Below the pieces are notes generated by a model, which saw only the letters and a program-made list of their open reading frames with translations, was not told where the DNA came from and ran no database searches. Shown here piece by piece: positions 17,578 to 28,020 of a stretch of 64,000 bases of DNA; the first letter of the stretch is position 1; the number at the start of each line of letters is the position of its first letter. The position numbers were made by a program, and so were the translations under genes. The stretch spans positions 124,001-188,000 of the forward strand of contig NZ_JWLJ01000011.1 in the NCBI RefSeq assembly GCF_000813985.1, in the 5' to 3' direction. This DNA comes from Ruegeria sp. ANG-R (GTDB lineage: Bacteria; Pseudomonadota; Alphaproteobacteria; Rhodobacterales; Rhodobacteraceae).

Positions 17578-18444
17578 ATGTTTCGTGAAAGACTGGCGCA
17601 GGATGCCGCCCGTATTCAGGATCAGTTTGATCTTGTTCTGGGCGCACTGGACGATCTAGATGTGACCCGCGCGATGACCTATGCCACGCAAGGCGGTAAG
17701 CGCCTGCGCGGGTTTCTGGTTCTGGAAAGCGCGCGGATTCATGGGATTGGTCCGACTCAAGCAATCTGGCCAGCGACGGGGATCGAAGCGTTGCACGCCT
17801 ATTCTCTGGTCCATGACGATCTGCCCTGCATGGACAACGACGATCTGCGGCGCGGTCGCCCGACGGTCCATGTGAAATGGGATGACGGCACCGCAGTTCT
17901 GGCCGGGGATGCGTTGCAGACTCTGGCCTTTGAGCTATGTACCAGTGCCGAAGCCGGTACTGCTGAGATTCGTGCTGAGATGGCTTTGACACTGGCCAGA
18001 GCGAGCGGCGCGCAGGGCATGGTACTTGGCCAGGCGTTGGATGTCGCGGCTGAGACGGCGGCGTCACCACTGACACTGGAAGAAATAACCCGGTTACAGG
18101 CAGGCAAAACCGGCGCGTTGATCGAGTGGTCTGCCTGCGCGGGCGCGCGGCTTGCGCGGGCAGATACGGGGCCCTTGCGCCAATATGCCCAAGCTCTTGG
18201 CCTTGCTTTTCAAATCGCCGATGACATCTTGGATATCGAAGGCGATGCCGAAAAGGCGGGAAAACGCCTGCAGAAGGACACGCAAGCGGGCAAGGCGACA
18301 TTCGTCTCGCTTTTGGGTCTGGATGCGGCCAAGTCCCGTGCGGCGGAGTTGGTGGATCAGGCTTGTGCTGCATTGGATGGGTATGGTGCGCAGGCTGAAA
18401 CCTTGAAGGACGCCGCCCGCTTCGTTATTGCCCGGGACAGCTAA
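17578..18444 (+). CDS. ispA: Farnesyl diphosphate synthase (polyprenyl synthetase)
   Basis: The enzyme (288 aa) condenses IPP with DMAPP/GPP to FPP. The first Asp-rich motif is HDDLPCMDNDDLRRGRPT (about 79-96) and the second is QIADDILD (about 212-219). QGGKRLRGFLV-type N-terminal basic residues bind diphosphate. The two-residue insertion in the first motif (DDLPCMD) is typical of bacterial short-chain synthases. It is contiguous with xseB and 21 bp from dxs. Confidence 0.95.
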   Translation: MFRERLAQDAARIQDQFDLVLGALDDLDVTRAMTYATQGGKRLRGFLVLESARIHGIGPTQAIWPATGIEALHAYSLVHDDLPCMDNDDLRRGRPTVHVKWDDGTAVLAGDALQTLAFELCTSAEAGTAEIRAEMALTLARASGAQGMVLGQALDVAAETAASPLTLEEITRLQAGKTGALIEWSACAGARLARADTGPLRQYAQALGLAFQIADDILDIEGDAEKAGKRLQKDTQAGKATFVSLLGLDAAKSRAAELVDQACAALDGYGAQAETLKDAARFVIARDS

Positions 18445-18465
18445 GCCGCAAGGAACGCGCTACAG

Positions 18466-20397
18466 ATGACATCCGACCGTCCGCACACCCCTCTGCTGGA
18501 TCTTGTGAACCGCCCTGCGGACCTCAAGCAGTTCTCGGATGCGCAGCTGCATCAGCTGGCGCGCGAGTTGCGGGCCGAGACGATCTCGGCGGTATCGGTT
18601 ACAGGCGGGCATCTGGGCGCGGGGCTGGGTGTTGTTGAACTGACGGCTGCCTTGCACGCCGTGTTCGATACGCCACGCGACAAGATCATCTGGGACGTGG
18701 GCCATCAATGCTATCCCCATAAGATTCTGACGGAACGCCGTGATCGCATTCGGACCCTGCGCATGAAAGATGGCCTGAGCGGCTTCACCAAGCGCAGCGA
18801 AAGCCCCTATGACCCGTTTGGTGCCGCGCATAGCTCGACCTCGATCAGTGCCGCGCTGGGATTTGCCGTGGCCCGCGATCTGGGCGGTGTCACGCCCGAA
18901 GGTCTGGGAGATGCGATTGCGGTCATCGGGGACGGTTCGATGTCGGCGGGTATGGCGTTTGAGGCGATGAACAACGCCGGACATCTCGGCAAACGCCTGA
19001 TCGTCATCCTCAACGACAATGAGATGAGCATCGCCCCGCCCGTGGGCGCGCTGTCTACCTATCTGTCGCGCATCTATGCCGAAGAACCGTTCCACGATCT
19101 GAAAGCTGCCGCCAAAGGCGCGGTGTCGCTGTTGCCCGAGCCCTTCCGCGAGGGCGCCAAGCGCGCCAAGGACATGCTGAAAGGCATGGCTATGGGCGGA
19201 ACTCTCTTTGAAGAGTTGGGGTTTTCCTACCTTGGGCCAATCGACGGACACGATCTGGATCAGTTGTTGCCGGTTCTGCGGGCGGTCAAGGCCAAAGCGG
19301 CCGGACCGATCCTGATCCATGTGCTCACCAAGAAGGGCAAGGGTTACGCACCGGCGGAACAGGCCCGGGACAAAGGCCATGCGACGGCGAAATTCGACGT
19401 GGTTACCGGCGAACAGAAGAAAGCCCCCTCGAACGCGCCGTCCTACACGTCGGTGTTCGGCAAGGCTTTGGTCGAGGCGGCGGCGCGCGACGACAAGATC
19501 GTGGCAGTGACGGCTGCGATGCCGGATGGCACGGGGCTGAACCTGTTTGCCGAGAGATACCCATCGCGTTGCTTCGACGTGGCGATTGCAGAACAGCATG
19601 GCGTGACCTTTTCCGCCGCATTGGCGGCCGGAGGAATGAAACCCTTCTGCGCCATGTATTCCACCTTCCTTCAACGTGGCTACGATCAGGTGGTGCATGA
19701 CGTGGCAATCCAGCGCCTGCCGGTGCGCTTCGCCATCGACCGCGCCGGGCTGGTGGGTGCGGATGGCGCCACCCATGCCGGATCGTTCGACATCGCCTAT
19801 CTGGCCAACCTGCCGGGTATGGTGGTCATGGCGGCAGCAGACGAGGCCGAGTTGATGCACATGGTCGCGACCGCCGCGGCCCATGACGAAGGCCCCATCG
19901 CATTTCGTTATCCCCGAGGTGAAGGGGTTGGTGTGGACCTGCCCGAGACCGGGAAGGTGTTGGAAATCGGCAAGGGCCGTATGATCCAGACCGGTGCCCG
20001 CGTCGCGCTTCTGTCCTTTGGCACCCGACTGGCAGAGGTCCGGAAAGCTGCTGAATCACTGGCGGCCAAAGGGATCACCCCTACCATTGCCGATGCGCGC
20101 TTTGCCAAGCCGCTGGATCGGGATCTGATCCTGGATCTGGCTGCGAACCACGAGGCGCTGATCACGATCGAGGAAGGCGCGGTTGGCGGGTTCGGCAGCC
20201 ATGTGGCGCAGCTTTTGTCGGATGAGGGCGTGTTCGATCAGGGCCTCAAATACCGCTCGATGGTGCTGCCGGATACGTTTATCGATCAGGCCAATCCCGC
20301 CGATATGTACGCCACAGCTGGCATGAATGCCGACCAGATCGAGGCCCGGGTCCTGTCTGTTCTGGGTGTCACTTCCATCGGTGAGAAACGCGCCTGA
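18466..20397 (+). CDS. dxs: 1-deoxy-D-xylulose-5-phosphate synthase
   Basis: The 643-aa TPP enzyme makes DXP from pyruvate and glyceraldehyde-3-phosphate, the entry step of the MEP isoprenoid pathway. Features include [13 protein letters not shown] at the N-terminal domain, the TPP/Mg motif [15 protein letters not shown] with [40 protein letters not shown] in the Pyr domain, and a transketolase C-terminal domain ([12 protein letters not shown]). Together with ispA it forms an isoprenoid block. It is the last housekeeping gene before the denitrification island. Confidence 0.97.
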   Translation: MTSDRPHTPLLDLVNRPADLKQFSDAQLHQLARELRAETISAVSVTGGHLGAGLGVVELTAALHAVFDTPRDKIIWDVGHQCYPHKILTERRDRIRTLRMKDGLSGFTKRSESPYDPFGAAHSSTSISAALGFAVARDLGGVTPEGLGDAIAVIGDGSMSAGMAFEAMNNAGHLGKRLIVILNDNEMSIAPPVGALSTYLSRIYAEEPFHDLKAAAKGAVSLLPEPFREGAKRAKDMLKGMAMGGTLFEELGFSYLGPIDGHDLDQLLPVLRAVKAKAAGPILIHVLTKKGKGYAPAEQARDKGHATAKFDVVTGEQKKAPSNAPSYTSVFGKALVEAAARDDKIVAVTAAMPDGTGLNLFAERYPSRCFDVAIAEQHGVTFSAALAAGGMKPFCAMYSTFLQRGYDQVVHDVAIQRLPVRFAIDRAGLVGADGATHAGSFDIAYLANLPGMVVMAAADEAELMHMVATAAAHDEGPIAFRYPRGEGVGVDLPETGKVLEIGKGRMIQTGARVALLSFGTRLAEVRKAAESLAAKGITPTIADARFAKPLDRDLILDLAANHEALITIEEGAVGGFGSHVAQLLSDEGVFDQGLKYRSMVLPDTFIDQANPADMYATAGMNADQIEARVLSVLGVTSIGEKRA

Positions 20398-20516
20398 ATC
20401 GGCAATTGCATCGCCTGTGATCCAGGCTCTTCAAATTAACATCGATACAAATATATGAAATTGTGCATTTTATGCGCATGATTTTCGTGTTTCCAAAGAA
20501 AATAACAGCTCTGAAA

Positions 20517-20530
20517 ATGACATAGGTCAA
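20517..20530. promoter_or_regulatory. Fnr/Dnr-type box upstream of napF
   Basis: ATGAC-ATAG-GTCAA, 13 of 14 positions palindromic to TTGAC-N4-GTCAA (first base differs). It ends 81 bp before the napF ATG. The region 20430-20500 is markedly AT-rich. Confidence 0.6.
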
Positions 20531-20610
20531 TATCCCGGGGTTCAAGGTACACTAGAACCCGACTCAGGGCAGGCCCAAGCGTTGCCCTTTATGCATAAGG
20601 TCGCAAGCGT

Positions 20611-21123
20611 ATGAACAAGCTAGCCAGCCGCCGTGCATTCCTTAAGGGAAAAGTGCTGCGTAATGATCGGACAGCCATCCGCCCACCCGGAGCGGATGAA
20701 GCGGCATTTCTTGATCTGTGTACGCAATGCGACGAATGCCGCGAAGCTTGCCCCGAAGATATCATCAAATTCGACGCTCAGGGTTGGCCGGTTGTAAAGC
20801 TGGACGAAGGTCCCTGCACCTTCTGCGGCGATTGCGCCCGCGTTTGCCCGACTGGTGCGCTGGACCCTGAACAGGTCGAAGATTGGCCCTGGCGGGCAAC
20901 GATTGCAACCTCGTGCCTGTCCATGAACGGTATTAGCTGCCGGGTCTGTCAGGACGTCTGCGACCACAGCGCGATCCGCTTCCGACTGCAGCCGGGAGGC
21001 CGCGCCGAACCCTCGCTCGACGCCGACAGTTGCACTGGTTGCGGGGCCTGCGCCAACGCTTGCCCCGCCGGGTCCGTCAGCTTCGAACGCCGCGCGCCAC
21101 ATAATCAGGAGGTCGCCCTATGA
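20611..21123 (+). CDS. napF: Ferredoxin-type protein NapF
   Basis: The 170-aa cytoplasmic iron-sulfur protein has four Cys clusters: CTQCDECREACP, CTFCGDCARVCP, CRVCQDVC and CTGCGACANACP. NapF proteins help assemble the iron-sulfur centre of NapA before Tat export. The N-terminal SRRAFLKGK resembles a Tat motif, but it is not followed by a clear hydrophobic core. It is first gene of the nap operon and overlaps napD by 4 bp. Confidence 0.93.
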   Translation: MNKLASRRAFLKGKVLRNDRTAIRPPGADEAAFLDLCTQCDECREACPEDIIKFDAQGWPVVKLDEGPCTFCGDCARVCPTGALDPEQVEDWPWRATIATSCLSMNGISCRVCQDVCDHSAIRFRLQPGGRAEPSLDADSCTGCGACANACPAGSVSFERRAPHNQEVAL

Positions 21124-21413
21124 ACATCTGCGGTTGCCTCATTCATGTGATCCCCGAAACCTCCGAAACCGCACAGGCTGCGATCGCGCGAGTGAACGGG
21201 GCCGAAGTCCACGCCGCGGCCGAAGATGGCCGCCTCGTCGTGGTTGTCGAGGACACGCCCGAAAAGCTGGCATCCGAGACGATCATGGATCTGCATCAGA
21301 TCCCGGGCGTCATCTCGTTGTCGCTGACCTATCACCATTTCGAAAATCCCGCGGAGCAAACTCCGCGTCCAGACGCTTCTAGCCAGACAAACAGCCGGAG
21401 ACACATGCCATGA
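21120..21413 (+). CDS. napD: NapA chaperone NapD
   Basis: The 97-aa protein starts [13 protein letters not shown] and has [21 protein letters not shown] and ITLTYHH-like ([10 protein letters not shown]) segments, typical of NapD. It binds the NapA Tat signal and guides maturation in the cytoplasm. It overlaps napF and napA by 4 bp each. Confidence 0.95.
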   Translation: MNICGCLIHVIPETSETAQAAIARVNGAEVHAAAEDGRLVVVVEDTPEKLASETIMDLHQIPGVISLSLTYHHFENPAEQTPRPDASSQTNSRRHMP

Positions 21414-23914
21414 CCATCTCTGAATCACGCCGGACCTTTCTGAAATCGACTGCAGCGGCGGCAACCGCCTCGGCGGCGGGACTGCCGCTGGCCACCGGAC
21501 AGGCTAACGCACAGGCTGCAACCCCGGACATCCGTTGGGACAAAGCCCCCTGCCGGTTCTGCGGCACCGGATGCTCGGTCCTGATCGGCACCAAAGACGG
21601 GCGCGTCGTGGCCACCCAAGGCGATCCGGATGCGCCGGTGAACCGGGGTCTGAACTGTATCAAGGGCTATTTCCTGTCCAAGATCATGTACGGCAAGGAC
21701 CGTCTGACCACGCCGTTGCTGCGCAAATCGAACGGTCAGTACGACAAGAACGGCGAGTTCGAGCCCGTTTCGTGGGACGAAGCCTTCGACGTGATGGCCG
21801 CCAAGTGGAAAGAGGCGCTTGCCAACAAGGGCCCGACCAGCGTCGGTATGTTCGGTTCGGGCCAGTGGACCGTTTGGGAAGGGTATGCCGCCGCCAAGAT
21901 GATGAAGGCCGGTTTCCGGTCGAACAACATCGACCCCAACGCGCGCCATTGCATGGCATCGGCTGTTACCGGCTTTATGCGGACCTTCGGCATCGATGAA
22001 CCGATGGGCTGCTATGACGACCTCGAGGCGGCCGATACCTTCGTGCTCTGGGGGTCGAACATGGCCGAGATGCACCCGATCCTGTGGTCGCGGCTGACCG
22101 ACACCCGTCTGACCAAACCGGGCTGCGAAGTACACGTGCTGTCGACCTTCGAACACCGGTCATTCGAGCTGGCCGATAACGGGATGATCTTTACCCCTCA
22201 GGCCGATCTGGCCATCCTGAACTATATCGCCAACTACATCATCGAAAACGATGCGGTGAACTGGGACTTTGTCGACAAGCACACGAATTTCACCAAAACC
22301 GCCACCGATATCGGGTACGGTCTGCGCCCCGAACATGAACTGGAACAGGCGGCCGCCAATCCGGCACATTCGGGAAATCACGGCAAGATCGAAAAAATCT
22401 CGTTCGAGGAATACAAAGACTTTGTGTCCGAATACACGCTTGAAAAAGCTGTGGAAATCTCGGGCGTTCCCGCCGAGAAGCTGGAACGTCTGGCCCGACA
22501 GTACGCCGATCCGAACCGCAAGGTGATGTCGCTCTGGACCATGGGGTTCAACCAGCATACGCGCGGCACCTGGGTCAACTCGCTGATGTACAACGTGCAT
22601 CTGCTGACCGGCAAGATATCGGAGCCGGGCAATTCGCCGTTTTCGCTGACAGGACAGCCTTCGGCCTGTGGTACTGCCCGCGAAGTCGGCACATTCGCCC
22701 ACCGCCTGCCTGCAGACATGGTTGTGATGAACGAGGAACACCGCGACATTTGCGAAAGCTTCTGGGAAATCCCGAAAGGCACCATTCCGCCCAAGCCCGG
22801 ATATCACGCCGTGCTGCAGAACCGAAAGCTGAAAGACGGCGAGCTGAACGCCTATTGGGTGATGTGCAACAACAACATGCAGGCCGCCCCCAATATCAAT
22901 GAGGAAGGCTATCCCGGGTATCGTAACCCCGAAAACTTCATCGTCGTGTCAGACCCTTATCCGACTGTGACCGCGCTGACTGGCGACCTGATCCTGCCGA
23001 CTGCCATGTGGGTCGAAAAAGAAGGCGCCTATGGCAACGCCGAACGGCGCACCCAGTTCTGGCGTCAGCAGGTCGACGCACCGGGCGAGGCCAAATCGGA
23101 CCTGTGGCAACTTATGGAGTTCTCCAAGCGTTTCACCACCGACGAAGTGTGGACGGAAGAGTTGCTGGCCCAAAAGCCCGAACTGCGCGGTAAGACCCTG
23201 TTCCAGGTGCTGTTCGAGAACGGCAAGGTCAACAAGTATCCGCTGTCGGAAACAGCCGAAGGGTTTGCAAACGACGAAGCAAATGATTTCGGCTTCTACG
23301 TCCAGAAGGGCCTGTTCGAGGAATATGCCTATTTCGGACGTGGCCACGGCCACGATCTCGCCCCCTTCGATACTTATCACAAAGCTCGCGGCCTACGCTG
23401 GCCGGTGGTCGACGGCCAGGAAACCCTGTACCGGTTCCGCGAAGGCTATGACAGCTATGTGAAAGAGGGCGAAGAGGTCCGCTTTTACGGCAAGAAGGAT
23501 GGCAAGGCGAATATCATCTTCGCGCCATTCGAGGTTCCCGCCGAGGTTCCGGACGAAGAATTCAACCTCTGGCTGGTGACCGGGCGCGTTCTGGAGCATT
23601 GGCATTCCGGCTCGATGACCCGCCGGGTGCCGGAATTGCACCGCGCGTTCCCAGCGGCTGTGGTGTACATGCACCCGCAGGATGCCAAAGACCGGGGACT
23701 GCGCCGCGGGCAGGAGGTCACCATTTCCTCGAAACGGGGCGATATGCAATCGCGGGTCGAGACACGCGGGCGCAACAAGCCACCGCGCGGCGTGGTGTTC
23801 GTGCCTTGGTTTGACGAAGGACAGTTGATCAACAAGCTGACTCTGGACGCCACCGACCCGATTTCCAAGGAAACCGACTTCAAGAAATGCGCCTGTAAGG
23901 TCGAGCGCGCGTAA
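21410..23914 (+). CDS. napA: Periplasmic nitrate reductase catalytic subunit
   Basis: The 834-aa molybdoenzyme reduces nitrate to nitrite in the periplasm. The Tat signal is SRRTFLKS followed by an Ala-rich stretch to AQA (about residue 36). The 4Fe-4S cysteines are CRFCGTGC (48-55) and Cys83 in LNCIKG. The Mo ligand is Cys181 in ARHCMAS. The C-terminal dinucleotide-binding domain contains [17 protein letters not shown], the bis-MGD region typical of NapA. Length is as expected. It starts the enzyme series of the island. Confidence 0.98.
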   Translation: MTISESRRTFLKSTAAAATASAAGLPLATGQANAQAATPDIRWDKAPCRFCGTGCSVLIGTKDGRVVATQGDPDAPVNRGLNCIKGYFLSKIMYGKDRLTTPLLRKSNGQYDKNGEFEPVSWDEAFDVMAAKWKEALANKGPTSVGMFGSGQWTVWEGYAAAKMMKAGFRSNNIDPNARHCMASAVTGFMRTFGIDEPMGCYDDLEAADTFVLWGSNMAEMHPILWSRLTDTRLTKPGCEVHVLSTFEHRSFELADNGMIFTPQADLAILNYIANYIIENDAVNWDFVDKHTNFTKTATDIGYGLRPEHELEQAAANPAHSGNHGKIEKISFEEYKDFVSEYTLEKAVEISGVPAEKLERLARQYADPNRKVMSLWTMGFNQHTRGTWVNSLMYNVHLLTGKISEPGNSPFSLTGQPSACGTAREVGTFAHRLPADMVVMNEEHRDICESFWEIPKGTIPPKPGYHAVLQNRKLKDGELNAYWVMCNNNMQAAPNINEEGYPGYRNPENFIVVSDPYPTVTALTGDLILPTAMWVEKEGAYGNAERRTQFWRQQVDAPGEAKSDLWQLMEFSKRFTTDEVWTEELLAQKPELRGKTLFQVLFENGKVNKYPLSETAEGFANDEANDFGFYVQKGLFEEYAYFGRGHGHDLAPFDTYHKARGLRWPVVDGQETLYRFREGYDSYVKEGEEVRFYGKKDGKANIIFAPFEVPAEVPDEEFNLWLVTGRVLEHWHSGSMTRRVPELHRAFPAAVVYMHPQDAKDRGLRRGQEVTISSKRGDMQSRVETRGRNKPPRGVVFVPWFDEGQLINKLTLDATDPISKETDFKKCACKVERA

Positions 23915-23941
23915 AAGGCTGGCAAGGCAAAGGTCGTCCCC

Positions 23942-24760
23942 ATGTCTCGTGTTGGCACACCCCTTTCGCCGCAGCGGCGCCGGTTCCTGCAGGACTCGGC
24001 GCGCGCAGCGGGTGGCTGCGTGGCAGCCGGGTCCCTGTTGGCCTGGCTGGCGCGAGATGCACGGGCGTTGCCGGCCGAGGCCCTGCGCCCCCCCGGAGCC
24101 TTGCCGGAAAAAGACTTCCTGTCAGCCTGTATCCGCTGTGGATTGTGCGTGCGGGAATGCCCCTATGATACGCTGAAACTGGCTGAACTAGGCGTTGACG
24201 CGGTGGCCACCGGTACGCCGTATTTCACCGCCCGTGATGTACCTTGCGAAATGTGTGACGACATCCCCTGCGTCGCGGCCTGCCCGACCGGTGCACTGGA
24301 CCCCGGACTGGACAATATCGACGACGCCAAGATGGGTGTGGCTGTTCTGGTCGATCAGGAAAACTGCCTGAACTTCCTCGGCCTGCGTTGCGATGTCTGC
24401 TATCGGGTGTGTCCCGTGATTGACGACGCCATCACTCTGGAAACCGAACACAACGCCCGCTCAGGCAGTCATGCGATCTTCATTCCAACCGTTCATGCCG
24501 ATCATTGCACCGGATGTGGCGTTTGCGAGAAAAGCTGCGTTCTGCCCGAAGCTGCGATCAAAGTTCTTCCCACCCGATTGGCCCGGGGCAGCAGCGCTGA
24601 TCATTACCTTAAGGGCTGGGAAGAGAAAGAAGCCAGAGGCGCGCCCGTCGTCGAAGGCATTATCGACCTGCCAGACCGCTTGCCGGGACCGGGGACCGAT
24701 AACCTTGTCGCACCGGGCGGGTTTGAGCCCAGCTTCAAGTTGCCGGAGGTCACCCAATGA
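23942..24760 (+). CDS. napG: Quinol dehydrogenase ferredoxin subunit NapG
   Basis: The 272-aa Tat-exported protein ([15 protein letters not shown]) has four 4Fe-4S motifs: [43 protein letters not shown] and [11 protein letters not shown]. With NapH it forms a quinol dehydrogenase feeding NapC/NapB. Presence of GH together with C is the Escherichia-like nap layout; many alphaproteobacteria instead have napKEFDABC. It overlaps napH by ATGA. Confidence 0.95.
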   Translation: MSRVGTPLSPQRRRFLQDSARAAGGCVAAGSLLAWLARDARALPAEALRPPGALPEKDFLSACIRCGLCVRECPYDTLKLAELGVDAVATGTPYFTARDVPCEMCDDIPCVAACPTGALDPGLDNIDDAKMGVAVLVDQENCLNFLGLRCDVCYRVCPVIDDAITLETEHNARSGSHAIFIPTVHADHCTGCGVCEKSCVLPEAAIKVLPTRLARGSSADHYLKGWEEKEARGAPVVEGIIDLPDRLPGPGTDNLVAPGGFEPSFKLPEVTQ

Positions 24761-25668
24761 CCGCCCGCACAAATATGCCACTGGGTCAAGAGGCCATCGC
24801 TAGCAAAGGTTGGTTGAGTGCCCATAAATACCTGCTGCTGCGGCGCGCCAGTCAGCTGTTCTTTCTGGTGCTGTTTCTGCTGGGCCCATGGTTCGGGATC
24901 TGGATCGTGCAGGGCACTCTGGCCGGGTCGCTGACGCTGGGCGTGCTGCCCCTGACCGATCCGTTTGTTTTTCTGCAAAGCCTGATCGCCGGGCACTGGC
25001 CCGAGCTGACTGCCGCCATCGGTGCCGTCATCGTCCTGGTTGCTTACGCGTTGATCGGAGGTCGCGTCTATTGCTCGTGGGTCTGCCCGATCAACCCCGT
25101 AACCGACGGCGCGCATTGGCTGCACCGCAAGCTGGGCCTGCAAAAAGGCTGGCAACCCAAACGTGGCACTCGGCTGTGGATCATGGTCACTGTACTGATC
25201 GTGTCCGGCCTGAGCGGAGCCATCGCGTGGGAGCTGGTCAACCCGATCACCATGCTGCATCGCGGGTTGGTATTTGGCATGGGCTTCGTCTGGGCGATGG
25301 TCGCCGCGATCTTCCTGTTCGACTTGTTTGTGTCGCGCCACGGATGGTGCGGCCATGTCTGCCCGGTGGGCGCGTTCTATGGATTGATCGGCACCAAAGC
25401 AATGCTGCGGGTCAGCGCCGCCAACCGCTCCGCCTGCGATGACTGCATGGACTGCTACGCGGTCTGCCCGGAAAACCACGTGATCTCTCCGGCGCTGAAA
25501 GGCAAAGACACCCCGTTGATCCTGTCGCCCGACTGCACCAATTGCGGGCGCTGCATCGATATCTGTGCCGAAGACGTTTTCAAATTCACCCATCGGTTCG
25601 ACGCCCTGACCGTCGCACCACCGGAACCAACCGCCGCGCCTCAGCCGCGCGCCTCAAGACCTTTTTGA
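24757..25668 (+). CDS. napH: Quinol dehydrogenase membrane subunit NapH
   Basis: The 303-aa protein has four transmembrane helices, CxxxCP motifs ([22 protein letters not shown]) facing the cytoplasm and C-terminal ferredoxin motifs ([23 protein letters not shown]). It donates quinol electrons with NapG. The Ala/Pro-rich tail ([13 protein letters not shown]) is variable. It is followed 12 bp later by napB. Confidence 0.95.
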   Translation: MTARTNMPLGQEAIASKGWLSAHKYLLLRRASQLFFLVLFLLGPWFGIWIVQGTLAGSLTLGVLPLTDPFVFLQSLIAGHWPELTAAIGAVIVLVAYALIGGRVYCSWVCPINPVTDGAHWLHRKLGLQKGWQPKRGTRLWIMVTVLIVSGLSGAIAWELVNPITMLHRGLVFGMGFVWAMVAAIFLFDLFVSRHGWCGHVCPVGAFYGLIGTKAMLRVSAANRSACDDCMDCYAVCPENHVISPALKGKDTPLILSPDCTNCGRCIDICAEDVFKFTHRFDALTVAPPEPTAAPQPRASRPF

Positions 25669-25680
25669 AGGAGTGAGAAG

Positions 25681-26115
25681 ATGAAAAAGCCGATCCTAGT
25701 GGGCCTTGCCCTGATCCCGCCGCTGCTCCTCGGTGGCCTGGCCCTTGCACAATCTGCCGAGGTCAACAGCCTGCGCGGCGCCGAGGTAGATGAACCTGCC
25801 GTTCTGGATCAGGTGCATCGCACGGTCGAAGGCCGTATGCAGCGCAACTATCGCCAGCAGCCGCCGCTGATCCCGCACTCGATCGAGCAATACCAGATCG
25901 ACCTGCGCACCAACCAGTGCCTGTCGTGCCATGACTGGACGAAGGCGGGTGAGCGCAATGCGCCGACGCTGTCGATGACCCACTATCTGGACCGCGAAGG
26001 CCGTGAGTTGGATCAGATCGCAGGCACTCGGTATTTCTGCAACCAGTGCCACGTGCCGCAGGCCGATGCGCTCCCGCTGGTCGATAACACTTTTGAACCT
26101 TCCTCCGGAAACTGA
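25681..26115 (+). CDS. napB: Diheme cytochrome subunit NapB
   Basis: The 144-aa periplasmic protein has a signal peptide ending at ALA (about 23) and two heme motifs, CLSCHDW (80-84) and CNQCHVP (120-124). It transfers electrons from NapC to NapA. PPLIPHSIEQYQI before heme 1 is a NapB signature. GGAGTGAGAAG precedes the ATG. Confidence 0.96.
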   Translation: MKKPILVGLALIPPLLLGGLALAQSAEVNSLRGAEVDEPAVLDQVHRTVEGRMQRNYRQQPPLIPHSIEQYQIDLRTNQCLSCHDWTKAGERNAPTLSMTHYLDREGRELDQIAGTRYFCNQCHVPQADALPLVDNTFEPSSGN

Positions 26116-26141
26116 ACTCAGGTCGAAAAGGAGAGCGCGAC

Positions 26142-26834
26142 ATGTCCGACTCCCAAGAAAAACAAGGGCTCATCCGGCGCCTCTGGACCTGGTTCTGGAG
26201 CCCGATCGCCGTCCTCAGCGTTGGCTTCACCCTGCTTGCTGGATTTCTGGCAGGCATCCTGTTCTGGGGTGGGTTCCACTGGACGCTGGAACTGACGAAT
26301 ACAGAAGAGTTCTGCACCTCGTGTCACACGATGGAGGTCAATCTAGGCGAATACCGTGAGACGATCCACTACAACAACCATTCGGGCGTGCGGGCGATCT
26401 GTTCGGACTGCCACGTCCCGGACGAATGGAACCACAAGATCAAGGCCAAGATCATGGCCGTGAAGGACGTCTATCACGAGCTGGCAGGTACGATCAGCAC
26501 ACCCGAGAAGTATGAGGATCATCGTCTCGCTATGGCGACGGCCGTTTGGAAGAAGATGAAAGCATCCGACAGCCGGGAATGCCGTAACTGTCACAACTTC
26601 GACTATATGGACTTCACGATTCAGGAAACCCGGGCCGCCAATGAACACCAGCGCGCAATCGACACCGGCATGACCTGCATCGATTGTCACCAGGGCATCG
26701 CACACAGCCTCCCACCCAACTATCTGGAAACGTATGAGAAGATTGCGAAAGAGATAGATGGTGAGGTTCTGCAGGAACACGCAGCCGCTTCAGGAGACGA
26801 CATCCGCGCGTTCCTGAACAAAAGCTCGGATTAA
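26142..26834 (+). CDS. napC: Tetraheme quinol-oxidising cytochrome NapC
   Basis: The 230-aa NapC/NirT-family protein has one N-terminal transmembrane anchor (about 22-44) and four CxxCH motifs: CTSCHTM (58-62), CSDCHVP, CRNCHNF and CIDCHQG. It carries electrons from the quinol pool to NapB. AAGGAGAGCGCGAC precedes the ATG. A fused relative of this protein is encoded after nirS at 39347. Confidence 0.96.
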   Translation: MSDSQEKQGLIRRLWTWFWSPIAVLSVGFTLLAGFLAGILFWGGFHWTLELTNTEEFCTSCHTMEVNLGEYRETIHYNNHSGVRAICSDCHVPDEWNHKIKAKIMAVKDVYHELAGTISTPEKYEDHRLAMATAVWKKMKASDSRECRNCHNFDYMDFTIQETRAANEHQRAIDTGMTCIDCHQGIAHSLPPNYLETYEKIAKEIDGEVLQEHAAASGDDIRAFLNKSSD

Positions 26835-26847
26835 GGTGGGGACAGAC

Positions 26848-27105
26848 ATGTTAGAGATACTTGGAACCATCGGCGGCAACGTACTGGGCCTGCCTGGCAT
26901 TCTTGGATTGGCGCTGGGCATGATGACGCGCCAATACTGGCTGGGTGCCCTGTTGGGCGGTCTGGTCGGCCTGATCGCGCCTCTGCTCTTTGCCGGGTGG
27001 CAGTTTTCCCACGTCGGGACGATGGCGCTGTTGATCGCAATCATCGTCGGCCTCTGCGCCGGCAGTCTGGGCACAGCGATCCGCCGTAAGGGCGCAACGG
27101 TCTGA
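26848..27105 (+). CDS. Small three-helix membrane protein at the end of the nap operon
   Basis: The 85-aa frame starts at ATG 26848, 13 bp after the napC stop, with AAGGTGGGG ahead of it. It is almost wholly hydrophobic: three helices separated by MTRQYW, and a basic end RRKGATV. I recognise no family. Its position and spacing put it in the nap transcript, so a role in Nap assembly or electron transfer is possible but unproven. It is not NapE by sequence. Confidence 0.65.
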   Translation: MLEILGTIGGNVLGLPGILGLALGMMTRQYWLGALLGGLVGLIAPLLFAGWQFSHVGTMALLIAIIVGLCAGSLGTAIRRKGATV

Positions 27106-27133
27106 GACCAAACGGTCCGGCAGAAATGCCGGG

Positions 27134-27835
27134 CTATCGGCCCCAGTTCTCCGCCGGGTCGCTTTCAGCATAATCCCGCAACAACGCGATATCCGATATT
27201 TCGGCGTGGTTGCGGTTGATCTTGACCCCAACCGCCTTGAGCCGCGAAAAGGCCCGGCTCAGGCTTTCGGGCTTCATCCCCAGACGACCGGCGATAAGCA
27301 TCTTGTCGTAAGGCAGCGATACTTCGCACTCACCCGCATCACTGTCACAGAGGTTCAGCAAAAACTCGGCCACGCGCTGTGCGCCGGTCTGCGCCTTGAG
27401 CTGTTCCAGCTGCGCAACCAGAGAATGCAGATGGGTGAAGGTCGCAGCCAGGATCGAGATCCCGATTTCGGGATCTTCTTTCATCAACGAAATCAGAATC
27501 GGACTGGGAATGTGCATCACCTCGCAGGCCGACACCGCTTCGGCCGAGACCGGATAGGGGACGTTCCGAAGCGCTACCGCCTCGCCAAAACTGTCACCTC
27601 GGGTAAAGACGCTGACGACCGCCTCGGCACCGGTTGGGGTCATGCGGAACAGCTTGACCCACCCCTCAAGCACGACATGGATGGCCTGCGCCTTTTCTTC
27701 CTGCAGGAAAATCGTCTCACCACGGTCGTACTGGCGCCAGATCGCGTGGCTCAGCAGGGTTTCCACATGCTGTTCCGGCAAACTGCGCAGCAGCAGCGAC
27801 TGCCGTGCGATCGCTTTTTGTGCTTCGTGAGCCAA
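27134..27835 (-). CDS. Crp/Fnr-family regulator, Dnr/NnrR-like
   Basis: The protein has a cyclic-nucleotide-type sensor domain (about 20-140, with YDRGETIFLQEEKAQ and RGDSFGEAVAL) and a C-terminal HTH, IAGRLGMKPESLSRAFSRLK. Glu190, Ser193 and Arg194 occupy the positions that in Fnr read TTGA. It lacks the N-terminal Fnr cysteine cluster, so a Dnr/NnrR-type NO sensor fits better than oxygen-sensing Fnr. I choose TTG 27835 (AGGGG 7 nt upstream, 233 aa, the usual Dnr length). The longer frame from 27958 begins inside the hemA box and is unlikely. It is the only such regulator in the island. Confidence 0.82.
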   Translation of the reverse strand: MAHEAQKAIARQSLLLRSLPEQHVETLLSHAIWRQYDRGETIFLQEEKAQAIHVVLEGWVKLFRMTPTGAEAVVSVFTRGDSFGEAVALRNVPYPVSAEAVSACEVMHIPSPILISLMKEDPEIGISILAATFTHLHSLVAQLEQLKAQTGAQRVAEFLLNLCDSDAGECEVSLPYDKMLIAGRLGMKPESLSRAFSRLKAVGVKINRNHAEISDIALLRDYAESDPAENWGR

Positions 27836-27944
27836 GAGAACACCCCTGTTACTTCCTGCCGGCGCTTGCGCCCGGTCGGTCCACCCCTGTTTCACGCTAT
27901 GCCAGAGCCGGCGGCCATGCACCATAGTTTTATGTTGCGTGAAC

Positions 27945-27958
27945 TTGACAATTGTCAT
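27945..27958. promoter_or_regulatory. Fnr/Dnr-type box upstream of hemA
   Basis: TTGAC-AATT-GTCAT; the inner 12 bases TGACAATTGTCA are a perfect palindrome. It ends 63 bp before the hemA ATG and lies upstream of the divergent Crp/Fnr gene. Confidence 0.7.
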
Positions 27959-28020
27959 GTTGCGGGCTGCTCCGCCGCCCTATTCTCTGCCCAAAGCCAG
28001 TATTCCGGGGAGCAAGTAAA

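Noticed and set aside
18460..19884. 474-codon minus-strand frame over dxs
   Set aside because: Antisense shadow produced by high-GC codon bias of dxs.
27836..27958. N-terminal extension of the Crp/Fnr regulator to ATG 27958
   Set aside because: The codons would start inside the Fnr-type box of hemA, and the extension lacks family similarity; TTG 27835 has a ribosome site.
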